Shown here piece by piece: positions 1 through 5,210 of a stretch of DNA of 10,057 bases; the first letter of the stretch is position 1; each line of letters begins with the position of its first letter. Under the pieces are notes generated by a model. It was not told the origin of the DNA, made no database searches, and saw nothing but the letters and a program-made list of their open reading frames with translations. A program made the position numbers and the translations under genes. Origin of the DNA: Candidatus Brocadiia bacterium (lineage in GTDB: Bacteria > Planctomycetota > MHYJ01 > WSZJ01); contig JABWAY010000170.1 of assembly GCA_013360825.1 (NCBI GenBank), positions 1 to 10,057 of the forward strand. The letters are read 5' to 3'.

Positions 1-1519
1 GGTCCTGCAGCGGGAGCAGGCGCGCCGCCGCGACCAGCTCGGTCGCAACCCGGACCGCCAGCGGGGAATCCTCGCTGATCGCCGAAACGTGCACTTCCGC
101 CATCGCCGCGGGACCGCACCGCGCAAACGCGATCACCTCGGTCCGCCCCGGCACCACCACGACCATGCGCGCCGCCTCCCGGCCGTCCGCCAGCGCGAAC
201 GACTCCGGCGGCAGCGGACTCGCCTTCTTCCGGTCCACCCGCCGGTAGTACCAGAGCGCGAGGCTCGCCGGCGTGTCGTCCCCGAACCGGTCCTCGCCGA
301 ACGACGTGTTCGCCCCCATCCGCGCCCGCGTGTCCGGCGCCCCCGGCGGGACGTCCGTCATCTTTTCGTTCAGCAGAGCTCCCAGCGAGTCGTCGGTAAC
401 CTGGAGGTCCCAGCCCGCCGGGACCGCGCCCCACCGGAAGTTCCCCTCGCCGAACGCCTTCCCCTCGACCTTCGGCGTCGGCGTGTCCTCGACGACCAGC
501 GTCGAGATGATCGTCTCGAGAATCGCAAGAGCACGCCCCTCCGGCGCGATCGCCGCATTCACCGCCAGCGCCGCATATCCGTCCTTCGTCCTGAATCCGC
601 CGACCGCCGTCTCATAACGCGGCTGGTCGGGTTTCTCCGGGCCGAACGACGCAGACTCGATTTCCTGCCCGGATTTCGTCCGGAACTTCTTCCTGGCCCC
701 CTCCTTGCGCCCCCGGGTCGAGGCCGCCATCGCGTTCCGGATCATCTCGGCCGCGCCGGAGACGTCGGGAAGGAGGATCAGCGTGACCGCCTCCATCGCC
801 GCCTGCTTGTCCGCATTGTTCGCGCTCGCCCCCACCCAGTACCCCGCAACCGCCGGCGGAATCTGCGAGCCCGTGAATTCCTCAAATCCGCCGGGAAGCC
901 CGAACGCCACTCCCCAGGCCCGCTTCGACGCCGCCCCGGCCTGCACGACCCGCGGAATCGACTCGAAGGCGGCCAGCGCCCTGTCCAGCCGCGCCCGCAC
1001 CATCGCCTCCGTTCCCACCGGTCCGCGCGACGCCACGTACACGCCTGCGCCCGGCGAGGTTTCCACGTACGCCGCCGCCTCGACCAGGTCCCCGAGCTCG
1101 CTCCCGAACTTCGCATCCAGGCGGAACGCCGGCCGCGCGCCGACCATCGCCGGCCCCGAACTCAGCACCGAATACCCCTTCGCCTCCCGCGTGGTCGCCA
1201 TCAGCTCGCCCGAAACCCGGGCCCCGAAATCGGAGGCGACGCATCCGGGCGCCATGACCTGCACGAGCAGTCCTTCCTGGGGAAGCGTGACTCCCTGCGG
1301 GCCCCAGGCCCCGGCGAACCGCCGGTTTTCCTGGGAGCGCGGGGGGAAGAGCATGCGCTCCCAGTCCCGGGGCACGGCCAGCCGGAATCCGCCGGCGGCG
1401 TCCTCGACGACGGTCATCGGCCCCGGGTCCGCGGGCCCCTCCGCGGGCTTGCCGCCGTCGCCGCATCCGAGGCAGATCCCCGCCGCCAGCACGACCGCCG
1501 TCCGCAGGACGCGACTCAT
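1..1519 (-). CDS. Large lipoprotein, probably three tandem modules; C-terminus outside window
   Basis: The minus strand reads open from an ATG at 1519 to the window edge, giving 506 residues with no stop, so the C-terminus is missing. The start is supported by GGGAG (1528-1532) 8 nt upstream. The N-terminus has one Arg-containing n-region, a hydrophobic stretch (TAVVLAAGICLGC) and a Cys at residue 19, followed by Gly/Asp-rich linker. This looks like a lipoprotein signal, although the -3 residue is Cys instead of the usual Leu. The rest seems to be three related modules (about 40-195, 200-350 and 357-506). Each opens with a strand near a Pro-Gly or Pro-x-x-Trp turn (LAVPRDW, FGLPGGF, GAVPAGW) and closes with a helix plus a short strand (LDRALAAFESI, ALAILETIISTLVV, VATELVAAARLL). 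This layout resembles PsbP/DcrB-like folds, but that is inference. No catalytic motif is seen. It lies 64 nt after pilT, behind a terminator. Function unknown. Confidence 0.8.
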   Translation of the reverse strand, partial: MSRVLRTAVVLAAGICLGCGDGGKPAEGPADPGPMTVVEDAAGGFRLAVPRDWERMLFPPRSQENRRFAGAWGPQGVTLPQEGLLVQVMAPGCVASDFGARVSGELMATTREAKGYSVLSSGPAMVGARPAFRLDAKFGSELGDLVEAAAYVETSPGAGVYVASRGPVGTEAMVRARLDRALAAFESIPRVVQAGAASKRAWGVAFGLPGGFEEFTGSQIPPAVAGYWVGASANNADKQAAMEAVTLILLPDVSGAAEMIRNAMAASTRGRKEGARKKFRTKSGQEIESASFGPEKPDQPRYETAVGGFRTKDGYAALAVNAAIAPEGRALAILETIISTLVVEDTPTPKVEGKAFGEGNFRWGAVPAGWDLQVTDDSLGALLNEKMTDVPPGAPDTRARMGANTSFGEDRFGDDTPASLALWYYRRVDRKKASPLPPESFALADGREAARMVVVVPGRTEVIAFARCGPAAMAEVHVSAISEDSPLAVRVATELVAAARLLPLQD

Positions 1520-1527
1520 CGACCGTT

Positions 1528-1532
1528 CTCCC
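1528..1532 (-). promoter_or_regulatory. Ribosome binding site of the large lipoprotein gene
   Basis: GGGAG on the minus strand lies 8 nt before the ATG at 1519 and fixes that start. It directly touches the T-tract of the preceding terminator, so a transcript ended in the T-tract lacks this site. I found no convincing promoter between pilT and this gene. Confidence 0.7.
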
Positions 1533-1564
1533 AAAAAAAAAGACGACCGGGGAGGCCCCGGTCG
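1533..1564 (-). terminator. Intrinsic terminator after pilT
   Basis: Read on the minus strand, a perfect 9-bp GC-rich stem (1564-1556 pairing with 1552-1544, core CGACCGGGG) closes a 3-nt loop. After two bases it is followed by nine consecutive T (1541-1533). This is a textbook Rho-independent terminator, about 20 nt after the pilT stop. There is no T-tract for the opposite direction, so it acts only on minus-strand transcription. Confidence 0.9.
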
Positions 1565-1583
1565 CCACCGATGGACGAATGGC

Positions 1584-2690
1584 TCAACCCCGGTTCGCCT
1601 TGGCTGCCGCGGCGGCCTGGGTCTGCGTGTACTCCATGACCTTCTGCTGCAGGTCGTTCGGCTGCTGAGCCGCCTGCATCATTTCCTGGAACCCGATCTT
1701 CTTCTTGATGAAGAGATCGAAGAGGAAGTCGTCGAGCAGCACCATGCCCTGTTTGGCGCCTGTCTGGATCGCGCTGACGATCTTGTGCGTCTGGTTTTCA
1801 CGGATCAGGTGTTCGATGGCGGAGGTCATGATCAGGATCTCGAACGCCGCGATGATCCCTTCCTTGTCGGCGCGGGGGAGAAGCATCTGGGAGATGACCG
1901 CAACGATCGAAGTCGAGAGCTGCGCGCGGATCTGCTCCTGCTGTTCCTGCGGGAAGGCGTCGATGATGCGGTTGATCGTGCGGCCGGCGCCCGTCGTGTG
2001 CAGGGTGCCGAACACCAGGTGGCCGGTTTCGGCCGCCGTGATCGCGGTCTGGATCGTCTCGAGGTCCCGCATTTCTCCGACCAGCACCACGTCCGGGTCC
2101 ATACGCAGGGCGCGGCGGATCGCCTCGGAGAACGACCCGACGTCCACCCCCAGCTCGCGCTGGGTCACGATCGACTTCTTGTGGTTGTGGAAATACTCGA
2201 TCGGGTCCTCGATCGTGATGATGTGACAGTCTTCTTCCGTGTTGATGAAGTCGATCATCGTGGCCAGCGTCGTCGTCTTCCCGGACCCCGTCGGCCCGGT
2301 CACCAGAATCAGCCCGCGGGGACGGAACAGGAGGTTCTTCACCGAGGGCGGCAGCCCGATGTCGTCGAAGCTCAGCAGCTTCGTCGGAATCAGCCGCAGC
2401 GCCAGCCCCGCCATCCCTTTCTGCATGTACACCGCGACCCGGAACCGGGCCTTCTGCTCGTACGCAAACCCGAAGTCGCAACCCCCGCGCTCCTTCAACT
2501 CCTGCTGGTGACGCTCGGAGGTGATCGAACGCATGAACGCCACCGTGTCGTCGTTCGTCAGCGAAGGCAGCTTCAGCGGACGCAGATGCCCGTGCAGCCG
2601 GATCGTCGGCGGAACGCCTACCGTCAGGTGGAGGTCGCTCGCACGCTTCTCCACCACCAGGTCCAGCAGTCTGTTCAGTTCGACGACCAT
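1584..2690 (-). CDS. pilT: PilT, type IV pilus retraction ATPase
   Basis: This 368-residue protein is a hexameric cytoplasmic motor that powers pilus retraction, and so twitching and often DNA uptake. Visible motifs in order: N-terminal ASDLHL (17-22); Walker A GPTGSGKT (132-139); Asp box ITIEDPIEY (158-166); Walker B region DPDVVLVGEMRD (198-209) with its catalytic Glu; His box ETGHLVFGTLHT (221-232); and the PilT signature normally AIRNLIRE, here AIEHLIRE (291-298). The length is slightly above the usual 345-370. The tail ends in an Ala-rich stretch (AAAAAK). The ATG at 2690 has GGGAG 5 nt upstream and lies 31 nt after the pilB stop, so the two are very probably co-transcribed. A strong terminator follows. 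PilT is preferred over PilU because of the overall motif set, but PilU cannot be fully excluded. Confidence 0.95.
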   Translation of the reverse strand: MVVELNRLLDLVVEKRASDLHLTVGVPPTIRLHGHLRPLKLPSLTNDDTVAFMRSITSERHQQELKERGGCDFGFAYEQKARFRVAVYMQKGMAGLALRLIPTKLLSFDDIGLPPSVKNLLFRPRGLILVTGPTGSGKTTTLATMIDFINTEEDCHIITIEDPIEYFHNHKKSIVTQRELGVDVGSFSEAIRRALRMDPDVVLVGEMRDLETIQTAITAAETGHLVFGTLHTTGAGRTINRIIDAFPQEQQEQIRAQLSTSIVAVISQMLLPRADKEGIIAAFEILIMTSAIEHLIRENQTHKIVSAIQTGAKQGMVLLDDFLFDLFIKKKIGFQEMMQAAQQPNDLQQKVMEYTQTQAAAAAKANRG

Positions 2691-2721
2691 GGCGTCTCCC
2701 GTTGAAGAGGTCCCCGGATGC

Positions 2722-4434
2722 CTAGTACGTGATGTCCTCGCGGCGGGCCAGGTTCAGCACTTCGTTGATCGTGGAAATCCCGTCCAGAATCTTCCGGACG
2801 CCGTCCTCGAGCAGCGTGGTCATCCCGCCGATGCGCGCCTGCTCGCGCAGCTTGATCGTCGGCTCGCGACGGAACGTCATGTCGCGCAGGATCGGCGACA
2901 TCTCCATCAGCTCGAAGATCGCCTGGCGGCCCCGGTACCCCAGTTTGCACTGGTCGCAGCCGACTCCGCGGAAGAGCGTCCGGCCCTCGATGTCCGACTG
3001 TTTCAGTCCGACCGACTTCAATTCCTCGGGGGTCGGCTCATACGGTTCCTTGCAGTGATTGCAGAGGCGGCGGATGAGCCGCTGGCCCATGATCGCCTGC
3101 ACGGAGGAGGCGACGAGGAAGGGCTTCACGCCCATGTCGAGGAGGCGGGTGAGGGCGCCCGGCGCATCGTTCGTATGGAGCGTCGAGAACACCAGGTGCC
3201 CGGTGAGCGCCGCCTGCACCGCGATTTCCGCCGTCTCCTTGTCGCGGATTTCGCCGACCAGGATGATGTTGGGCGCCTGCCGCAGCATCGAGCGGATGAT
3301 CCTCGCGAACGTGAACCCGATCCCGTGCCGGACCTGCGCCTGGTTGATGCCGTTCAGCACGTATTCGACGGGGTTCTCCGCCGTGATGATCTTGACGTCC
3401 GGCTTGTTCAGGTCCTTCAGCGCGGCGTAGAGCGTCGTCGTCTTCCCGGACCCGGTGGGCCCGGTGACCAGGAACACCCCGTTCGGTTTCTTGATGATCT
3501 CGAGGAATCGCTTGTGGTCCGAGGCATGGAACCCCATCTCTTCCATGCCCAGCAGCCCCGTCTTCTTGTCCAGGATCCGCATGACGACCGATTCGCCGTG
3601 GGTCGCGGGAAGCGCCGAGACCCGGATGTCGAGGTGCGACTCGCCGATCTTGATCTTGATGCGGCCGTCCTGCGGACGCCGCTTCTCGGCGATGTCCATG
3701 TCGGCCAGAATCTTGAGACGGGAGAGGACGGACCCCTGCAGCCGCTTCGGCGGCGAGTCCACCTCCTGGCAGACGCCGTCGACCCGGTACCGGATCCGGA
3801 GCTTCTTTTCCATCGGCTCGATGTGGATGTCCGACGCCCGCATCTTGACGGCCTCGGCGATGATCAGGGTCACGAGCCGGATGACCGGCGCGTCGTCACC
3901 CTCCTGCGCCTCGAGCTCCTCCGTGCCGCGCACGGCGATTTCGGACGCGGTCAGCTCCTCCAGGGCGGCGTCGAACTGGCCTTTCATCGCCGCCCCGCCG
4001 CCGTAGATCCGGTTGACGGCCTCGACGACGTCCTCGCGGGTGGCGAGGACGCACTCGACGTCGGTGTTCAGGATGAACCGGAGGTTGTCGAGCGTGAAGA
4101 AGTCGAGCGGGTCGCTCATCGCGACGGTCACGGCGCGGCCGCTCTTCCGGACCGGGCAGATCTTGTAGTCGTCGCAGACCTGCCGCGGAACCATGGTCGT
4201 GAGTTCCGGCTCGACCTCCAGGGAGTCGAGCTTCATGAACTGGAGGTTGAACTGCTTCGCCAGCGCCTCGGTGATCTTCCGGGAGTCGCAGATCCCCTGC
4301 TCAATCAGGATCTCGCCCAGCTTCTTCCCCGGGTTTTCGTGCTGGTACTTGAGGGCATCCTTGACCTGCTTGGCATTGGCAAACTTCAGCTCTTCAAGGA
4401 TCTTGCCCAGCGGCTTGCGCTCGTTGATACCCAT
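2722..4434 (-). CDS. pilB: PilB/GspE-family type IV pilus assembly ATPase
   Basis: This 570-residue AAA+-like secretion ATPase drives pilin polymerisation at the inner membrane, normally with the PilC platform. The N-terminal MshEN/GspE-N module (about 8-145) is two helical repeats (LGKILEEL..., LGEILIEQG...). The catalytic half shows ASDIHIEP (200-207), Walker A GPTGSGKTTT (325-334), Asp box TAENPVEY (351-358), Walker B region NIILVGEIRD (389-398) and His box LTGHLVFSTLHTND (410-423). A zinc-binding tetracysteine pair follows, CxxC at 458/461 and 493/496. The Asp box has Asn where most PilB proteins have Asp, and the residues before Walker B read RQAPN instead of RQDPD. The pairing with pilT favours PilB over type II secretion GspE. 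The ATG at 4434 is the only sensible start; GGGAG lies about 14 nt upstream, which is rather far. pilC, pilin and the secretin are not in the window. Confidence 0.94.
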   Translation of the reverse strand: MGINERKPLGKILEELKFANAKQVKDALKYQHENPGKKLGEILIEQGICDSRKITEALAKQFNLQFMKLDSLEVEPELTTMVPRQVCDDYKICPVRKSGRAVTVAMSDPLDFFTLDNLRFILNTDVECVLATREDVVEAVNRIYGGGAAMKGQFDAALEELTASEIAVRGTEELEAQEGDDAPVIRLVTLIIAEAVKMRASDIHIEPMEKKLRIRYRVDGVCQEVDSPPKRLQGSVLSRLKILADMDIAEKRRPQDGRIKIKIGESHLDIRVSALPATHGESVVMRILDKKTGLLGMEEMGFHASDHKRFLEIIKKPNGVFLVTGPTGSGKTTTLYAALKDLNKPDVKIITAENPVEYVLNGINQAQVRHGIGFTFARIIRSMLRQAPNIILVGEIRDKETAEIAVQAALTGHLVFSTLHTNDAPGALTRLLDMGVKPFLVASSVQAIMGQRLIRRLCNHCKEPYEPTPEELKSVGLKQSDIEGRTLFRGVGCDQCKLGYRGRQAIFELMEMSPILRDMTFRREPTIKLREQARIGGMTTLLEDGVRKILDGISTINEVLNLARREDITY

Positions 4435-4493
4435 GGTGCCGTGCGTGTCTCCCTTGGGATCCGGATTCCGGCCGGGTTGAGGGGCAGTCGGGC

Positions 4494-4522
4494 ATTGTAG
4501 GCCCGGGATTGGGGCAAGTCAA
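4494..4522 (-). promoter_or_regulatory. Sigma70-type promoter of pilB-pilT
   Basis: On the minus strand TTGACT (4522-4517) and TACAAT (4499-4494) are separated by exactly 17 nt (4516-4500). Each hexamer has one mismatch to the housekeeping consensus. Transcription would begin near 4487, leaving a 5' leader of about 50 nt before the pilB ATG. The match suggests constitutive housekeeping expression. No sigma54-type GG-N10-GC element, often seen at pilA promoters, was noticed here. Confidence 0.75.
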
Positions 4523-4565
4523 ACAGCGGGCGGGGGAATCCTTCCGGGGGCCGGCTTCGTCCGCC

Positions 4566-4606
4566 GGGGAGGGATGCGGGGGGGGAGCGGGGCCCCCGCC
4601 GGGGGG
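4566..4606 (+). other. G-tract cluster, potential G-quadruplex, between divergent promoters
   Basis: The plus strand carries G-runs of 4, 3, 8, 4 and 6 (4566-4569, 4571-4573, 4578-4585, 4589-4592, 4601-4606) with intervening loops of 1, 4, 3 and 8 nt. This satisfies the usual quadruplex pattern. A competing hairpin CCCCC-GCC-GGGGG (4593-4605) overlaps it. It lies in the 273-nt intergenic region 4435-4707, upstream of both promoters. Apart from the two promoters I see no other element in that region. Confidence 0.5.
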
Positions 4607-4631
4607 CGCGGCGGAGGCCGCTCACCGCAGT

Positions 4632-4660
4632 TTGACGCCCCCGGGCCCACCTGATACCTT
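4632..4660 (+). promoter_or_regulatory. Probable promoter of lipoprotein-ppdK unit
   Basis: TTGACG (4632-4637) is followed after 17 nt by TACCTT (4655-4660), with an extended -10 TG at 4652-4653. The -35 is nearly consensus, while the -10 matches three of six bases and would rely on the TG. Transcription would start near 4667, about 40 nt before the proposed CTG start. The TGA inside the -35 is also the in-frame stop that bounds the lipoprotein frame upstream. Confidence 0.5.
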
Positions 4661-4695
4661 CTGCCCCCACGCCCCGCGTCCGCCGCCAGCTCCAC

Positions 4696-4699
4696 GGAG
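4696..4699 (+). promoter_or_regulatory. Ribosome binding site that decides a CTG start
   Basis: GGAG lies 8 nt before the CTG at 4708, which is ideal spacing. No ATG, GTG or TTG exists in this frame between the upstream TGA (4633-4635) and the ATG at 4936, so this site is the main support for initiation at CTG. Confidence 0.55.
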
Positions 4700-4707
4700 A
4701 TTCCGCG

Positions 4708-5208
4708 CTGAAGATTCCCGTCTGCTTCCTGCTCTGTGCCGTCGCGGCCGGTTGCGCCTCCGCTCCGCCCCCGCCCGCCGCCCCGGGGGAGCCCGGTCGC
4801 TTCGCCACCGTCAAGGACAGCTACCAGACCTTCCAGAAGGCCATCGCGCGGGATGACTACGACCTCGCGTATGAGGCCCTCTCCGCGACGACCCGGGCAC
4901 GCTATCCCCAGCGCCTCTTCTGGATCGCGTTCAACATGACCTCCGTCGGCCAGAAGTACAGGGTCCTGATCGGCACCAGCACGCTCGTCACCCACATTGA
5001 AAAATCCGACGGCGCGTCCGCCGTCGCCGTGCTCCGCTCGCAGGATCCGGAAACCGGCGGATGGATGATGCAGAGCTTCCGGCTCGTCCGCGAGCAGGAG
5101 AACTGGCGCGTGGAGTTCACGCTCCAGGAGTTCTTCGGGATCCCCGAAGAGCAGTTTTTCGATTTCGACCTGGTCGCCGAAAAGCGCGACTTCAGACACC
5201 GGAGGTGA
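4708..5208 (+). CDS. Small lipoprotein of unknown function, apparent CTG start
   Basis: Read from CTG at 4708 (initiating as Met) the product is 166 residues. It opens with Lys, a hydrophobic core and a lipobox (IPVCFLLCAVAAGC, Cys at residue 16), followed by a Pro/Ala-rich linker. This is a convincing lipoprotein signal and would be lost if translation began at the first in-frame ATG (4936), which gives only 90 residues. The mature part begins with a helix (VKDSYQTFQKAIARDDYDLAYEALS, shown here only as a region at about 35-59), then mixed strands with Trp/Phe-rich segments such as WMMQSFRLV and WRVEFTL. This pattern recalls NTF2-like lipoproteins of the DUF4878 type, but I do not recognise the family. 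Its TGA lies 2 nt before the ppdK ATG, so the two are probably translated from one mRNA. Localisation would be a membrane-anchored periplasmic face. Confidence 0.72.
   Translation: MKIPVCFLLCAVAAGCASAPPPPAAPGEPGRFATVKDSYQTFQKAIARDDYDLAYEALSATTRARYPQRLFWIAFNMTSVGQKYRVLIGTSTLVTHIEKSDGASAVAVLRSQDPETGGWMMQSFRLVREQENWRVEFTLQEFFGIPEEQFFDFDLVAEKRDFRHRR
5201..5205 (+). promoter_or_regulatory. Ribosome binding site of ppdK
   Basis: GGAGG sits 5 nt before the ATG at 5211 and inside the last codons of the small lipoprotein gene. It decides the ppdK start: the frame is open further upstream to an ATG at 5061, but that extension is the lipoprotein read out of frame and does not resemble PPDK. Confidence 0.8.
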
Positions 5209-5210
5209 AC

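Noticed and set aside
1565..1590. Promoter for the large lipoprotein (TTGAGC near 1581-1586 on the minus strand)
   Set aside because: No acceptable -10 hexamer occurs 16-18 nt downstream; the position falls in the terminator stem.
89..2705. Long plus-strand open frames opposite the lipoprotein and pilT genes
   Set aside because: They are Arg/Pro-rich antisense readings caused by high GC. The minus strand encodes pilT with all its motifs and a lipoprotein with signal peptide and ribosome binding site.
2521..4500. 659-codon plus-strand frame opposite pilB
   Set aside because: Antisense shadow of pilB; composition is His/Arg/Asp-rich with no recognisable domain, and the pilB reading is unambiguous.
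4593..4605. CCCCC-GCC-GGGGG hairpin as a terminator
   Set aside because: No T-tract follows in either direction, and no gene ends nearby; both flanking genes diverge from this region.
5061..5210. N-terminal extension of PPDK from ATG 5061
   Set aside because: The extra 50 residues are the lipoprotein gene read in another frame. GGAGG sits 5 nt before ATG 5211, where the PPDK similarity begins.
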